From positions 62,001 to 126,000 of the forward strand of contig NZ_AMRI01000010.1 in NCBI RefSeq assembly GCF_000299915.1: DNA of 64,000 nt. Direction: 5' to 3'. Every line of letters starts with the position of its first letter. Position 1 is the stretch's first letter. Both the position numbers and the translations under genes were made by a program. Origin of the DNA: Gallaecimonas xiamenensis 3-C-1 (GTDB taxonomy: Bacteria; Pseudomonadota; Gammaproteobacteria; Enterobacterales; Gallaecimonadaceae). The notes under the pieces were generated by a model. It searched no databases. It saw only the letters and a program-made list of their open reading frames with translations, and was not told the origin of the DNA. Below are positions 11,457-21,655 of this stretch, piece by piece.

Positions 11457-11484
11457 AAAAAAGCCGGCATTCAAGCCGGCTTTT
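11457..11484. terminator. Bidirectional terminator
   Basis: AAGCCGGC (11461-11468), ATTCAA, GCCGGCTT (11475-11482), with A and T runs on either side. It lies between the convergent lipoprotein gene and the LtaS-like gene. Confidence 0.85.
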
Positions 11485-11487
11485 CTT

Positions 11488-13407
11488 CTACTGCATGGCT
11501 TGCGCCAATACCGGCTTACCTGTCACTTCGGACTGAACCACCTTGGCATAATATCCCTGGCGGTAGGCGATGCTGGGCCATAGGGCATAGGCCAGGGCGT
11601 CCTTTGCCAGGCTCTGCTCCAAAGGCTGTGGGCTTAGCTGGCCAGCCTGGTAATGGAACTGCTCAGGTTCTTTGTTAAAGCGCAGCACCGTCAGCAGGTC
11701 GCCCTTGAGATAGCCAAAGGTATCGCCGTACTGCATCAGGGCCCGATCTGGGGACTGGCGGGTCAGATCCTGACCCAGCATGGGGTGATAGCTGCTTACT
11801 CCCAGCAATGACAACAGGGTAGGGGCCATGTCTATTTGGCTGACCAGGCGCGGGTCCTTACGGGGGCTGATGTCCTTACCCAGGATCAGGGCCGGGATAT
11901 GGAAGTGCTCCACCGGTACCGCCTTGGCGCCGTAGACCCGCGAGTCATGGTCGGCGATCACCATAAAGACGGTATTGTCCCAGTAGTCTTCAGTTTTGGC
12001 CTTGGCAAAGAACTGGCCCAGGGCCCAGTCGGCATAGCGGGCGCCATTGGCGCGGCTGGCCGGGTCTCCCTGGGGCTCGATACGCCCGGCGGGGTATTCA
12101 TAGGGGCTGTGGTTGGAGACGCTGAAGGCTACCGTCAGGGTCGGCTGCTGATCTTTGGCCAGCAGGCCGTTCAGTTCCTTGAACATGTCCTCGTCGCTGG
12201 CGCCCCAGGATCCCACAAAGCCCGGCTTGCTGAACTTGGCCAGGTCGTGAATTTCGTCAAAACCGTTGCCCAGGAAGAAATTCTTCATGTTGTCAAAGTG
12301 CGACTCCCCGCCGTAGACGAAACGGCTGTGGTAACCGTACTGCTTGAGCAGGCTGGCCAGGGTGAAAAAGCCGCTTTGGGCGCGGGGCAACTTGAGCACG
12401 GCCCGGGCCGGGGTGGGCAAAAAGCCGGTGGTAATGGCCTCAAGACCCCGAACCGAGCGGGTGCCGGTGGCGTAGGCCTGTTGGAAGAACCAGCTCTCCT
12501 CGGCCAGGCGGTCGATGTTGGGGGTCAGATCTTCACCCCCCAGGCTGCCCACATACTGGGCACCGAGGGATTCTTCCACGATGATCACCAGGTTGGGCTT
12601 ACTGCCGGGGTGGCGACTGGCACCCTGGTGGTGCAGGCTCGGTATGGCCGGGTCCAGTGGTGTTGCCGTCAGGCCGGCCAGGGTGCGGACCCGGTGCACC
12701 ACCTCTTGCTGACTCATATGCCCGTAAGCGCCCCCGGCAAAGCTTTCGTTCTTGAGTTGGTAGATGGCAAAGGCGGTGTTGTAGAAAGAGTTCACCGCCA
12801 GGGTATTGACCAGGCGATCGTCGCTGAAGGCCACCAGGGACGGGTTAAGGGGTCTGTGGGCCAGGGTGCCACGGGCTGCCAGGAAGCAGACCAGCAGCAG
12901 CCCCAGGGTGCCTGCCAGGCGGGTGCCAAGGCGTGGTGCCTTGGGGTCGGCTTTGGCTGGCAGTAAACGGCCAGCCAGCCAGGCCATCAGTACCAGCACC
13001 AGGGTGGCAACCAGCAATACTCCCTTGTAACCCTGCCAGAGCATGGCCGCCACTTCGTGGGGGTGGTTGAGGTATTCAAAAAAGAGACGGTTCGGCCGGC
13101 TGTCGTATTCGAGGATGAACTGGGGGGTGGCCACTTCCATCAGTGCCAGGCACCAGAACAGCAGGCGGTAATACCAGGCGGTGATCTTGGTGGCCAAGGC
13201 CTTATGGCCCAGCCAGGGGCTGAGCAGCGCCGGTACCAGCATCAGCATGGCCAGCAGGCTCAAATCGATGCGCCAGCCCCCCAGCAGCAGCGGCCAGAGG
13301 CCACCGGCTTCTTCCACCCTGGGCCATTGCCAGATGGCAAGTCCAAGGCGGCTAAGGGTTAACAGGCAAAGGGAGGCAAGCAGGAATCGTAGACTTAGGT
13401 TGCGCAT
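11488..13407 (-). CDS. LtaS-like sulfatase-fold phosphoglycerol transferase family membrane enzyme
   Basis: The product is 639 residues. The N-terminal five transmembrane helices (about 1-190) are followed by a periplasmic alkaline-phosphatase/sulfatase domain. That domain shows the metal site PNLVIIVEESLGAQYVG, the nucleophile region YATGTRSVRGLEA (the Thr is the expected catalytic residue) and VIADHDSRVYG. The start at 13407 gives a basic N-terminus followed by a membrane helix; the frame is open to 13500, but that would begin inside the suhB terminator. Gram-negative relatives add phosphoglycerol or phosphoethanolamine to glycans. The substrate here is unknown. Confidence 0.85.
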   Translation of the reverse strand: MRNLSLRFLLASLCLLTLSRLGLAIWQWPRVEEAGGLWPLLLGGWRIDLSLLAMLMLVPALLSPWLGHKALATKITAWYYRLLFWCLALMEVATPQFILEYDSRPNRLFFEYLNHPHEVAAMLWQGYKGVLLVATLVLVLMAWLAGRLLPAKADPKAPRLGTRLAGTLGLLLVCFLAARGTLAHRPLNPSLVAFSDDRLVNTLAVNSFYNTAFAIYQLKNESFAGGAYGHMSQQEVVHRVRTLAGLTATPLDPAIPSLHHQGASRHPGSKPNLVIIVEESLGAQYVGSLGGEDLTPNIDRLAEESWFFQQAYATGTRSVRGLEAITTGFLPTPARAVLKLPRAQSGFFTLASLLKQYGYHSRFVYGGESHFDNMKNFFLGNGFDEIHDLAKFSKPGFVGSWGASDEDMFKELNGLLAKDQQPTLTVAFSVSNHSPYEYPAGRIEPQGDPASRANGARYADWALGQFFAKAKTEDYWDNTVFMVIADHDSRVYGAKAVPVEHFHIPALILGKDISPRKDPRLVSQIDMAPTLLSLLGVSSYHPMLGQDLTRQSPDRALMQYGDTFGYLKGDLLTVLRFNKEPEQFHYQAGQLSPQPLEQSLAKDALAYALWPSIAYRQGYYAKVVQSEVTGKPVLAQAMQ

Positions 13408-13500
13408 CAAGGTGACTCGTTCGATCAGCAAGTGCTGATTGAAGGCGGAGAACCTTAAGCCTCCCTTAAAGTCACTGTCACAAACCGAGAGGTCGGGCAC

Positions 13501-13524
13501 AAAAAAGGCGCCCTTCGGGGCGCC
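13501..13524 (-). terminator. suhB terminator
   Basis: GGCGCCC TTCG GGGCGCC hairpin (13507-13524) with a U-tract for the minus strand from the A run at 13501-13506. Confidence 0.85.
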
Positions 13525-13548
13525 TTTTGCACAAAGCTGGCATTTGCC

Positions 13549-14346
13549 TTAGCGACGGATGGCGTCGGTCAGGTGCGGCTTGATGGTGCCCAGCAGGCTG
13601 GGCAGCAAGCGGGCAGGGGCCGCTACGATGTTGCCGGACTTGAAGTAATCGTGGCCACCGGAGAAGTCGGTGACGATGGCACCGGCTTCACGGGCGATCA
13701 GCTCGCCAGCGGCGATATCCCAGGGCTTGAGGCCCAGCTCGAAGAAACCGTCGATACGACCGGCCGCCAGGTAGCTCAGATCCAGGGCGGCAGAGCCGCT
13801 GCGGCGCACGTCGGCAGCCTTCTCGAAGATGGCGGTGAAGATGGTCATGAAGCTGGGATAGTGCTGGCGCTGCTTGAACGGCAGGCCGGTGGCCATCAGG
13901 GTGCCTTCCATATCGCGGGTTTGGGCTACGCGCAGGCGCTTGCCGTTGAGCTGGGCGCCAACGCCACGGCTGGCAGTGAACAGCTCGCCACGGATAGGAT
14001 CGAACACCACGGCCTGCTCGGTCTTGCCTTTGACGCGCAGGGCGATGGAAATACAGAAATGGGGGATGCCACGCAGGAAGTTGGTGGTGCCGTCCAGGGG
14101 ATCGATCACCCACTGGTAGTCGCTCTCGCCCTGGATACCGCCTTCCTCGCCGATAAAGGCATGGTCGGGGTAGGACTTCTTGATGGTTTCAATGATGAGG
14201 CGCTCCGCCTCCTTGTCGACGTTGGTTACCCAGTCATGGGTACCTTTGGTCTGGGCTTCAACCTTCTCAGGTTGCTCGAAAGACTTCGCGACATAGTTGC
14301 CGGCAGCACGCGCAGCGCGCACCGCAATATTGAGCATCGGATGCAT
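13549..14346 (-). CDS. suhB: Inositol-1-monophosphatase / Nus factor SuhB
   Basis: SuhB dephosphorylates inositol phosphates in vitro and acts in the rRNA antitermination complex. The start at 14346 gives MHPMLNIAVRAARAAGNYV and 265 residues, the normal length. The Mg-binding motifs are FIGEEGG, WVIDPLDGTTNFLRG and the C-terminal WDIAAGELIAREAG. It is divergent from trmJ exactly as in E. coli. The open frame upstream (to 14580) runs across trmJ and is not coding. Confidence 0.96.
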   Translation of the reverse strand: MHPMLNIAVRAARAAGNYVAKSFEQPEKVEAQTKGTHDWVTNVDKEAERLIIETIKKSYPDHAFIGEEGGIQGESDYQWVIDPLDGTTNFLRGIPHFCISIALRVKGKTEQAVVFDPIRGELFTASRGVGAQLNGKRLRVAQTRDMEGTLMATGLPFKQRQHYPSFMTIFTAIFEKAADVRRSGSAALDLSYLAAGRIDGFFELGLKPWDIAAGELIAREAGAIVTDFSGGHDYFKSGNIVAAPARLLPSLLGTIKPHLTDAIRR

Positions 14347-14486
14347 AAGCGACTCACCAATTGGAAAAGAACGGCCGAAAAAGGCGGAGGCGGATTCTAG
14401 CAAGGGCCCACCAAAAAGAAAAGCGACCCAGCGCAAATTTGCTTGTGGTACACTGCCAGCCCTTTTCCGACTATCGCGCTCAGGTA

Positions 14487-15209
14487 ATGTTAGACAAGGT
14501 CCGCATCGTACTGGTTGGCACCACCCATTCCGGCAATATCGGCTCTGTGGCAAGGGCCATGAAAACCATGGGTTTATCAAGACTTTATCTGGTTGACCCC
14601 CAATGCGAGGTGGACGGCCAGGCCAGCGCCCTGGCGGCCGGCGCCACCGACGTGCTGCGTGATGTCACCATAGTCCCAACCCTGGCTGACGCCATCGGTG
14701 ACTGCACCCTGGTGGCCGGTACCAGCGCCCGCTCCCGCACCCTGCCTTGGCCCATGCTCAGCCCCCGTGAACTGGGGGAAAAGGCCCAACTGGAAGGGCA
14801 ACAAGGGGAAGTGGCCTTCGTCTTTGGCCGCGAGCGCAGCGGCCTGTCCAACGACGAGCTGCAGCAGTGTCATTTCCACGTCTGCATCGACGCCAACCCC
14901 GAATACAGTTCCCTCAACCTGGCCCAGGCCGTGCAGATCCTCTGCTACGAGATGCGCATGGCACAACTGGCCGCCGCCCCCTTGGCGTCTGAACCTGACC
15001 AGATCTGCTACCCGCCGGCCCAGGCCATGGAGGGCTTTTACAGCCACCTCGAACAGGCCCTGGACCACAGCGGTTTTCTGATCAAGGCCCACCAGGGCAA
15101 GGTGATGGAAAAGCTGCGCTGCCTCTTTAATCGCAGCCGCCCGGACGAACACGAACTCAATATCCTGCGAGGCATATTGTCCTCGGTGCTGCGTTTGAAG
15201 AGGGACTGA
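14487..15209 (+). CDS. trmJ: tRNA (Cm32/Um32) 2'-O-methyltransferase TrmJ
   Basis: TrmJ methylates the ribose of nucleotide 32 in the anticodon loop of several tRNAs. The 240-residue protein from ATG 14487 starts [20 protein letters not shown]. It carries the SPOUT-family motifs [25 protein letters not shown] and the knot sequence [16 protein letters not shown]-terminal extension follows the SPOUT domain. It is divergent from suhB and one base short of overlapping cysE, so it probably heads the trmJ-cysE unit. Confidence 0.95.
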   Translation: MLDKVRIVLVGTTHSGNIGSVARAMKTMGLSRLYLVDPQCEVDGQASALAAGATDVLRDVTIVPTLADAIGDCTLVAGTSARSRTLPWPMLSPRELGEKAQLEGQQGEVAFVFGRERSGLSNDELQQCHFHVCIDANPEYSSLNLAQAVQILCYEMRMAQLAAAPLASEPDQICYPPAQAMEGFYSHLEQALDHSGFLIKAHQGKVMEKLRCLFNRSRPDEHELNILRGILSSVLRLKRD

Positions 15210-15210
15210 C

Positions 15211-16023
15211 ATGGGGATCTGGCAACGAATCAAAGAAGACATCAACAGCGTCTTCGAGCGGGACCCGGCTGCCCGCAATGCCTTTGAAGTCTTTACCAGC
15301 TACCCGGGGCTGCATGCGGTCTGGTGGCATCGCCTGGCCCATTGGCTGTGGCAGCGGGACGCCAAGTGGCTGGCCCGGGCCGTGTCCAACCTCAACCGTT
15401 TTTTCACCGGCATCGAGATCCACCCTGGCGCCCGTATCGGCCGGCGCTTTTTCATCGACCACGGCATGGGGGTGGTGATAGGGGAAACGGCGGAGATCGG
15501 TGACGACTGCACCCTCTATCACGGCGTGACTCTGGGGGGCACCTCCTGGAAAGCCGGCAAGCGCCACCCCACGTTGGGTAAAGGGGTGGTCATCGGTGCC
15601 GGCGCCAAGGTGCTTGGGCCGTTGATGATTGGGGACAACGCCCGGATCGGCTCCAACGCAGTGGTGATAAAAGACGTGCCGGCCGGCGCCACTGCCATCG
15701 GCATACCCGGGCGCATCGTGGCTCAGCAGGATTTTCAGACCAGCGAGCAGCGCCAGGCCATGGCCAAGAAGTACGGCTTTGACGCCTACGCCGTGTCCCA
15801 GGACAACCCCGACCCCGTGGCCAAGGCCATAGGGGCGCTCCTCGATCACCTTCATATGGTGGACGGCAAGGTCAACGACATGTGCAAGGCTATCAACGAT
15901 TTGGGCGGCGATGTCTGTAAGGAAAAACTGCCGGAATTGGACCTGGAGGAGTTTGCCAGGGACGAGCAGGAAGCAGCCAGCAAGCGCCAGAGCGAGCTGG
16001 ACAGGTTTGACCCCAGTATTTAG
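15211..16023 (+). CDS. cysE: Serine O-acetyltransferase CysE
   Basis: CysE makes O-acetylserine from serine and acetyl-CoA, the precursor of cysteine. The 270-residue protein has the N-terminal helical region ([20 protein letters not shown]), then left-handed beta-helix hexapeptide repeats with [20 protein letters not shown], the catalytic His/Asp region and [20 protein letters not shown]. The C-terminal tail is long and charged. It lies between trmJ and iscR, directly coupling cysteine supply to the Isc sulfur donor pathway. This gene order occurs in several non-enteric gammaproteobacteria. Confidence 0.95.
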   Translation: MGIWQRIKEDINSVFERDPAARNAFEVFTSYPGLHAVWWHRLAHWLWQRDAKWLARAVSNLNRFFTGIEIHPGARIGRRFFIDHGMGVVIGETAEIGDDCTLYHGVTLGGTSWKAGKRHPTLGKGVVIGAGAKVLGPLMIGDNARIGSNAVVIKDVPAGATAIGIPGRIVAQQDFQTSEQRQAMAKKYGFDAYAVSQDNPDPVAKAIGALLDHLHMVDGKVNDMCKAINDLGGDVCKEKLPELDLEEFARDEQEAASKRQSELDRFDPSI

Positions 16024-16047
16024 CGATGGTCCTAATCGGACCTGACA

Positions 16048-16080
16048 ATAGTTGACCAAATTAGTCAGGTTTGGGAAAAT
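16048..16080 (+). promoter_or_regulatory. IscR type-1 binding site overlapping the isc promoter
   Basis: Bases 16048-16072 read ATAGTTGACC AAAT TAGTCAGG TTT, fitting the type-1 IscR consensus ATASYYGACTRWWWYAGTCRRSTAT with two mismatches. A -35-like TTGACC (16052-16057) lies inside the site and a weak -10 (GAAAAT, 16075-16080) follows at 17 bp. Holo-IscR would block this promoter, giving the usual negative autoregulation of the isc operon. Confidence 0.85.
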
Positions 16081-16113
16081 AGCCCTATCCTGATCAATAG
16101 CCGGAAGGAAACG

Positions 16114-16587
16114 ATGAGACTGACTTCCAAAGGGCGCTACGCCGTCACCGCCATGCTGGATTTGGCCTTGCATGCCGAAGACGGCCCCGTGTCCTTGGCT
16201 GACATATCCGAGCGCCAGGGCATTTCCCTGTCCTACCTGGAACAGCTGTTCTCCAGGTTGCGCCGTCAGCAGCTGGTGTCCAGCGTCCGTGGGCCAGGTG
16301 GTGGTTACCGCTTGGGTAAGGACGCCAGTGAGATCAGCGTAGGTCAGGTCATTGTCGCGGTGGACGAGTCGGTAGACGCCACCAAGTGCCAAGGCAAGGC
16401 TGACTGCCAAGGAGGCAGTCAGTGTTTGACCCACTCGTTGTGGTCAAACTTGAGCTCCCAGATCAGCCATTTTCTGGATGGTATCTCCCTGGCGGACCTG
16501 GTGGCGCAGAAGGAAATCAAAAAGGTGGCCTCCCGCCAGGAAAGCCGCCATCAACAAGACAGCATAACCGTGCAATGCCAATTGTGA
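16114..16587 (+). CDS. iscR: Iron-sulfur cluster regulator IscR
   Basis: This 157-residue Rrf2-family regulator has an N-terminal winged helix ([20 protein letters not shown] ... [13 protein letters not shown]) and the [2Fe-2S] ligands C92, C98 and C104 with H107. The ATG is preceded by GGAAGGAA. It is the first gene of the isc operon and has a matching type-1 operator upstream. It represses the operon in its cluster-bound form and de-represses it under iron or oxidative stress. Confidence 0.97.
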   Translation: MRLTSKGRYAVTAMLDLALHAEDGPVSLADISERQGISLSYLEQLFSRLRRQQLVSSVRGPGGGYRLGKDASEISVGQVIVAVDESVDATKCQGKADCQGGSQCLTHSLWSNLSSQISHFLDGISLADLVAQKEIKKVASRQESRHQQDSITVQCQL

Positions 16588-16615
16588 GCGTGGCGAGGCA
16601 GTAACGGAGAACGCA

Positions 16616-17830
16616 ATGAAGCTTCCTATCTATCTGGATTACGCGGCAACTACCCCGGTAGACCCCCGCGTCGCCCAAACCATGATGCAGTACCTGACCC
16701 TGGACGGCCAGTTTGGTAACCCGGCGTCCCGTTCCCACCGTTTCGGCTGGCAAGCCGAAGAAGCGGTAGAAGAGGCGCGGTCTAACATCGCCGATCTGAT
16801 CGGTGCCGACCCTCGGGAAATCGTCTTTACCTCGGGTGCCACCGAGTCCGACAACCTGGCCATCAAGGGTGCCGCCCACTTCTACCAGAAGAAAGGCAAG
16901 CACATCATCACCTCCAAGATTGAGCACAAAGCGGTGCTGGACACCTGCCGTCAGCTGGAGCGTGAAGGCTTCGAGGTAACCTATCTCGAACCCAACGAAG
17001 AGGGCCTGCATCCGGTTTCGCAAATCGAAGGCGCCCTGCGTGACGACACCGTGCTGGTGTCCATCATGCACGTCAACAACGAGCTGGGTGTTATTCAGGA
17101 CATCGCTGCCATTGGCGAGCTGTGCCGCAGCAAAGGCGTGATCTTCCACGTTGACGCCGCCCAGAGCGCCGGCAAGATCGCCATCGACCTTGGCGAGCTG
17201 AAAGTGGACCTGATGTCCCTGTCCGGCCACAAGATGTACGGCCCCAAAGGTATCGGTGCCCTGTACGTGCGCCGTAAGCCCCGTATCCGTATCGAAGCCC
17301 AGATGCACGGCGGCGGCCACGAGCGCGGCATGCGCTCCGGCACCCTGGCTACCCACCAGATCGTCGGCATGGGCGAAGCGGCCCGCCTGGCCAAAGCCGA
17401 AATGGCGGCCGAAGCCCAGCGCATCACCGCGCTGCGCGACAAGCTGTGGCAAGGCGTGCAGGGCCTTGAGGAAGTTCACCTCAACGGTACCCTCGACAGC
17501 CACGTGCCCGGCATCCTCAACGTCAGTTTCAACTACGTGGAAGGCGAGTCCCTGATCATGGCCCTCAAAGACCTGGCCGTGTCTTCCGGTTCTGCCTGTA
17601 CTTCCGCGAGCCTGGAGCCGTCTTACGTACTGCGCGCCATCGGCCGCAACGACGAACTGGCCCACAGCTCCATCCGCTTCTCCATTGGCCGTTTCACCAC
17701 TGAAGAAGACATCGATTACGCCATCAGCTGCATCAAGGGCGCCATCGACCGCCTGCGCGAGATGTCTCCGCTGTGGGAAATGTACAAAGACGGCGTTGAC
17801 CTGGAATCGGTCGCCTGGGTTGCTCACTAA
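16616..17830 (+). CDS. iscS: Cysteine desulfurase IscS
   Basis: IscS removes sulfur from cysteine to form a protein persulfide that feeds IscU, thiolation of tRNA and other pathways. The 404 residues match the E. coli length. PLP is bound by K206 ([12 protein letters not shown]), the catalytic Cys is C328 ([13 protein letters not shown]) and the cofactor pocket includes H104 ([10 protein letters not shown]). The ATG follows an ACGGAGAAC ribosome site. IscR, IscS and IscU are closely spaced. Confidence 0.98.
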   Translation: MKLPIYLDYAATTPVDPRVAQTMMQYLTLDGQFGNPASRSHRFGWQAEEAVEEARSNIADLIGADPREIVFTSGATESDNLAIKGAAHFYQKKGKHIITSKIEHKAVLDTCRQLEREGFEVTYLEPNEEGLHPVSQIEGALRDDTVLVSIMHVNNELGVIQDIAAIGELCRSKGVIFHVDAAQSAGKIAIDLGELKVDLMSLSGHKMYGPKGIGALYVRRKPRIRIEAQMHGGGHERGMRSGTLATHQIVGMGEAARLAKAEMAAEAQRITALRDKLWQGVQGLEEVHLNGTLDSHVPGILNVSFNYVEGESLIMALKDLAVSSGSACTSASLEPSYVLRAIGRNDELAHSSIRFSIGRFTTEEDIDYAISCIKGAIDRLREMSPLWEMYKDGVDLESVAWVAH

Positions 17831-17848
17831 GATTTAAGGAGCCTTATC

Positions 17849-18235
17849 ATGGCATACAGCGAAAAGGTCATTGACCACTACGAAAATCCCCGCAACGTGG
17901 GCTCTTTCGACAAGAACGACCCCAGCATTGCCACCGGCATGGTCGGCGCGCCGGCCTGCGGTGACGTGATGAAGCTGCAGCTGAAGATCAACGACGACGG
18001 CATCATCGAAGACGCCAAGTTCAAGACCTACGGCTGCGGCAGCGCCATCGCTTCCAGCTCCCTGGTCACCGAGTGGGTCAAGGGCAAGTCCATCGACGAA
18101 GCCGAGGCGCTGAAAAACACCGCCATCGCCGAAGAGCTGGCCCTGCCGCCGGTGAAGATTCACTGCTCCATTCTCGCCGAAGACGCCATCAAGGCCGCCA
18201 TCGCCGACTACAAGAGCAAGAAGGGGCTGGCATAA
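17849..18235 (+). CDS. iscU: Iron-sulfur cluster scaffold IscU
   Basis: The 128-residue scaffold has the three cluster ligands C37 (APACGDVM), C63 (YGCGSAIAS) and C106 (IHCSILAEDAI), with D39 and H105 beside them. The chaperone recognition motif LPPVK (residues 99-103) for HscA is intact. It receives sulfur from IscS and delivers clusters with the help of HscB/HscA. It is immediately adjacent to iscA (TAA then ATG with no gap). Confidence 0.98.
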   Translation: MAYSEKVIDHYENPRNVGSFDKNDPSIATGMVGAPACGDVMKLQLKINDDGIIEDAKFKTYGCGSAIASSSLVTEWVKGKSIDEAEALKNTAIAEELALPPVKIHCSILAEDAIKAAIADYKSKKGLA

Positions 18236-18559
18236 ATGGCCATTTCCCTGACCGAGACAGCGGCCAGCCGGGTTTCGACCTTCCTGGCCAATCGCGGCAA
18301 GGGGCTGGGCGTGCGCCTGGGCGTACGCACCACTGGCTGTAGCGGCCTGGCCTACGTGCTGGAGTTTGTGGACGAAGCCAATACCGATGACCTGGTCTTT
18401 GAAGACAAGGGCGTCAAGGTGATCATCGACCAGAAAAGCCTGGTCTATCTGGATGGCACCGAGTTGGACTTCGTCAAGGAAGGCCTCAACGAGGGTTTCC
18501 AGTTCAACAATCCCAACACCAAAGGGGAGTGCGGCTGTGGCGAGTCCTTCACCGTCTAA
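18236..18559 (+). CDS. iscA: A-type iron-sulfur carrier IscA
   Basis: The 107-residue A-type carrier has the conserved C35 (TTGCSGLAY) and the C-terminal C99/C101 pair (GECGCGESF). It moves clusters from the scaffold to apo-proteins, mainly [4Fe-4S]. Its 3' end overlaps the hscB GTG start by about 23 bp. Confidence 0.97.
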   Translation: MAISLTETAASRVSTFLANRGKGLGVRLGVRTTGCSGLAYVLEFVDEANTDDLVFEDKGVKVIIDQKSLVYLDGTELDFVKEGLNEGFQFNNPNTKGECGCGESFTV

Positions 18560-19061
18560 CCACTTCGCCCTCTTTGATCTCCCCGAAGGCTTCGTCCTGG
18601 ACAAGGACGAGCTGGCCAGCCGCTATCGCCGGCTGGCCGCCGCCCTGCACCCTGACCGCTTCGCCTCCGGCTCAGAGCGGGACAGGGCCCAGGCCCTGGC
18701 CAAGACCTCCCTGCTCAATGACGCTTTCGAAACCCTCAAGCATGCCACCCGCCGCGCCGAGTACCTGCTCAGCCTCAATGGGGTGGACCTGCGTGACGAA
18801 AGCCGTACCCTCAAGGACACCGCCTTCCTGATGCAACAGATGGAATGGCGTGAAGCCTTGATGGAGGTGGAAGACGCAGAGGGCATCGACGCCATGCGCA
18901 CCACCATCCTGGCCGCCAGGGACGACTTGCACCAAGAATTTGCCAGCCGTTTCGGCCAGCAGGACTACGACACCGCTGCCGACACCGTGCGTAAACTCAA
19001 GTTTGTCGACAAGATGCTGGTCGAGATAGAGCGGCTGGAAGAGTCCCTGCTCGACTACTGA
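18537..19061 (+). CDS. hscB: Co-chaperone HscB
   Basis: HscB is a J-domain protein that brings IscU to HscA. I place the start at GTG 18537, which gives 174 residues and has AAGGGGAG at 18521-18528 as ribosome site. The frame is open further upstream, but that part is iscA read in another frame. The J domain has HPDRFASGS (the HPD triad), and the C-terminal helical domain binds IscU. It overlaps iscA and lies 15 bp before hscA. Confidence 0.95.
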   Translation: MASPSPSNHFALFDLPEGFVLDKDELASRYRRLAAALHPDRFASGSERDRAQALAKTSLLNDAFETLKHATRRAEYLLSLNGVDLRDESRTLKDTAFLMQQMEWREALMEVEDAEGIDAMRTTILAARDDLHQEFASRFGQQDYDTAADTVRKLKFVDKMLVEIERLEESLLDY

Positions 19062-19076
19062 ACATAGCGAATCCTC

Positions 19077-20939
19077 ATGGCTTTATTACAGATCGCCGAA
19101 CCGGGCCAAAGCGCTGCGCCCCACCAGCACCGCCTGGCGGTGGGCATTGACCTGGGCACCACCAATTCCCTAGTTGCCGCCGTACAAAGCGGCACCGCCG
19201 TTACCCTCAAAGACGCCAAGGGCGCCGTTATCCTGCCGTCTGCCGTGCACTACGGCGCCGAGCGCCTGGTGGGCCTGGAGGCCAAGGCCAAGGCTGCTGC
19301 CGATCCGGAAAACACCCTGATCTCCGTCAAGCGCTTTATGGGCCGCTCCCTGGCCGATATCCAGCAGCGCTATCCCAGGCTGCCGTACCGCTTCAGCGCC
19401 ACCGAAAACGGCCTGCCGCGCATCGAAACGGCCCAAGGCCCCAAGAACCCCATCGAGGTGTCCTCCCATATCCTGGCGGCCCTCAAAGAACGGGGTGAAG
19501 CGGCCCTTGGGGGCGAGCTGATGGGCGCCGTTATCACAGTGCCTGCCTATTTTGACGACGCCCAGCGCCAGGCCACCAAAGATGCGGCTGAGCTGGCCGG
19601 CCTCAAGGTGCTGCGCCTGCTGAACGAACCTACCGCCGCTGCCGTGGCCTACGGCCTGGATTCGGGCACCGAAGGGGTGATCGCCGTTTATGACCTGGGC
19701 GGCGGCACCTTCGATATCTCGATTTTGCGCCTGTCCAAGGGCGTGTTCGAAGTGCTGGCCACCGGCGGTGACACCGCCCTTGGCGGCGACGATTTCGACC
19801 ATGCCATCGTCGATTGGCTCCGTGGCCAATGGCAGTTGGCCGATCAACTGGGCACTGTCGCCGAAAGGGCGCTGCTGACCGCCGCCTGCGAGGCCAAAGA
19901 AGGGCTCACCGACAGCGCCAGCGTCACCCTGGCCCTGACCATAGAAGGCCAGGACCATAGTGCCGAACTCAGCCGCGACCAGTTTGACGCCCTAGTCGAA
20001 CCCCTTATCAAGCGGACCCTGCTGGCCTGTCGCCGCGCCCTGCGCGACGCCGAAGTGGACGCTGGGGACGTCAAGGAAGTGGTGATGGTGGGTGGCTCCA
20101 CCCGGGTACCCAGGGTGCGCAGTGCCGTGGGCGACTTCTTCGGCCAGCAGCCCCTGACCAGCATCAACCCCGACGAAGTGGTGGCCATTGGCGCTGCCAT
20201 TCAGGCCGATATCCTGGTGGGCAACAAGCCTGACAGCGATCTGCTGCTGTTGGACGTTATCCCTCTGTCCCTGGGTCTGGAGACCATGGGCGGCCTGGTG
20301 GAAAAAATCGTGCCCCGCAACACCACCATTCCGGTGGCCCGGGCCCAGGAATTTACCACCTTCAAGGACGGCCAGGGCGCCATGGCCATCCATGTGCTGC
20401 AAGGGGAGCGGGAACTGGTCAAGGATTGTCGCAGCCTGGCTCGCTTCAACCTCACCGACATTCCCCCCATGGCTGCCGGTGCCGCCCATATCCGGGTCAC
20501 CTTCCAGGTGGACGCCGACGGCCTGCTGTCGGTCACCGCCATGGAAAAATCCACCGGCCGCCAGACCAGCATCCAGGTCAAGCCGTCCTACGGCCTGTCC
20601 GACACCGAGGTGGCGGACATGATCCAGGACGCCATGACCAACGCAAAGGCCGACATGGCCGCCCGCATGCTGGCCGAACAGCAGGTGGAAGCGCGCCGGG
20701 TGGACGAAGCCCTACAAAGCGCCCTGGCCGCCGACGGCGCCAGGCTGCTGAGCACCGAGGAGCAAGCGGCCATCGAAGGGGCCCTGGCCCAATTGGCCGA
20801 GGTGGCCAAGGGCAGCGACCCGGATGCCATCAAAAACGCCATAGAGGCGGTGGACAAGGCCAGCGAGCAATTTGCTGCCCGCCGCATGGACGACAGTATT
20901 CGCAAGGCCCTGGCCGGCCACAATGTAGACGAGGTGTAA
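19077..20939 (+). CDS. hscA: Iron-sulfur Hsp70 chaperone HscA
   Basis: This 620-residue specialised Hsp70 releases the cluster from IscU. The nucleotide-binding domain shows [30 protein letters not shown] and [14 protein letters not shown]; the substrate-binding domain begins around residue 390 and recognises the LPPVK motif of IscU. The C-terminal lid is short, as in the HscA family. It is flanked by hscB and fdx. Confidence 0.97.
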   Translation: MALLQIAEPGQSAAPHQHRLAVGIDLGTTNSLVAAVQSGTAVTLKDAKGAVILPSAVHYGAERLVGLEAKAKAAADPENTLISVKRFMGRSLADIQQRYPRLPYRFSATENGLPRIETAQGPKNPIEVSSHILAALKERGEAALGGELMGAVITVPAYFDDAQRQATKDAAELAGLKVLRLLNEPTAAAVAYGLDSGTEGVIAVYDLGGGTFDISILRLSKGVFEVLATGGDTALGGDDFDHAIVDWLRGQWQLADQLGTVAERALLTAACEAKEGLTDSASVTLALTIEGQDHSAELSRDQFDALVEPLIKRTLLACRRALRDAEVDAGDVKEVVMVGGSTRVPRVRSAVGDFFGQQPLTSINPDEVVAIGAAIQADILVGNKPDSDLLLLDVIPLSLGLETMGGLVEKIVPRNTTIPVARAQEFTTFKDGQGAMAIHVLQGERELVKDCRSLARFNLTDIPPMAAGAAHIRVTFQVDADGLLSVTAMEKSTGRQTSIQVKPSYGLSDTEVADMIQDAMTNAKADMAARMLAEQQVEARRVDEALQSALAADGARLLSTEEQAAIEGALAQLAEVAKGSDPDAIKNAIEAVDKASEQFAARRMDDSIRKALAGHNVDEV

Positions 20940-20940
20940 G

Positions 20941-21279
20941 ATGCCCAAGATCGTATTTTTGCCCCATGCCGAGCTGTGCCCGGACGGTGCCGTAGTTGAC
21001 GCCGCCAAGGGCGAAAGCATCCTGGATGTGGCGCTCAAGAACGGCATCGACATCGAACACGCCTGCGAGAAATCCTGTGCCTGTACCACCTGCCACGTAG
21101 TGGTGCGTGAAGGCTTCGACTCCCTCAACGAGTCGGACGAGCTGGAAGACGACATGCTGGACAAGGCCTGGGGCCTGGAGCCCGAGTCTCGGCTGTCTTG
21201 CCAGGCACGGGTCGCCGATGACGACCTGGTGGTGGACATTCCCAAGTACACCATCAACCTGGCTCGCGAAGAACACTGA
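20941..21279 (+). CDS. fdx: [2Fe-2S] ferredoxin of the Isc system
   Basis: The 112-residue adrenodoxin-type ferredoxin has cluster ligands C42, C48, C51 (ACEKSCACTTCHVVV) and C87 (RLSCQAR). It supplies electrons for persulfide reduction during cluster assembly on IscU. It starts one base after the hscA stop and ends the main isc transcript at a strong terminator. Confidence 0.97.
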   Translation: MPKIVFLPHAELCPDGAVVDAAKGESILDVALKNGIDIEHACEKSCACTTCHVVVREGFDSLNESDELEDDMLDKAWGLEPESRLSCQARVADDDLVVDIPKYTINLAREEH

Positions 21280-21284
21280 AAAAA

Positions 21285-21306
21285 GGCGCCGAAAGGCGCC
21301 TTTTTT
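21285..21306 (+). terminator. Terminator after fdx
   Basis: GGCGCC GAAA GGCGCC followed by six T residues. It separates fdx from iscX, so iscX probably has its own promoter or depends on read-through. Confidence 0.9.
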
Positions 21307-21341
21307 GTGCCTAGACTGAAGGCAGCAAAGGAGGAAACACC

Positions 21342-21545
21342 ATGGGCTGGAAGTGGACAGACACCCAGGCAATAGCCGAGGCGCTTTTTGACCTGGACCC
21401 AGAGCGGGATCCAAAAACGGTCCGCTTTACCGACATGCACCGCTGGATCTGCGAACTGCCTGACTTTGACGACGACCCCAACGGTTCCAACGAACGTATC
21501 TTGGAGGCCATTTTGCTGGCCTGGCTGGACGAATACGAAGGTTAG
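21342..21545 (+). CDS. iscX: IscX (YfhJ) adaptor
   Basis: The 67-residue acidic protein [20 protein letters not shown] matches IscX, which binds IscS and iron and tunes the assembly rate. The usual DxxHRWI segment is present ([17 protein letters not shown]). AAAGGAGG lies just upstream of the ATG. It is placed after the fdx terminator but keeps the conserved order. Confidence 0.95.
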   Translation: MGWKWTDTQAIAEALFDLDPERDPKTVRFTDMHRWICELPDFDDDPNGSNERILEAILLAWLDEYEG

Positions 21546-21578
21546 ACAGGGCAGGGCACCATTGTCACAGGTCTGACA

Positions 21579-21607
21579 TTTCCAGTTGCAATAACTTCGC
21601 TTATACT
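21579..21607 (+). promoter_or_regulatory. Likely ndk promoter
   Basis: A good -10 (TATACT, 21602-21607) is preceded at 17 bp by a weak -35 (TTTCCA, 21579-21584). The assignment is sequence-based and modest. Confidence 0.4.
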
Positions 21608-21655
21608 ATGCGGCCATTTTAGAACCCTAAACCCATTTTTTGAGGACGGAGCCCC

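Noticed and set aside
13408..13500. Longer start for the LtaS-like gene.
   Set aside because: The upstream GTG would sit directly at the suhB terminator and would precede the membrane helix with unrelated sequence.
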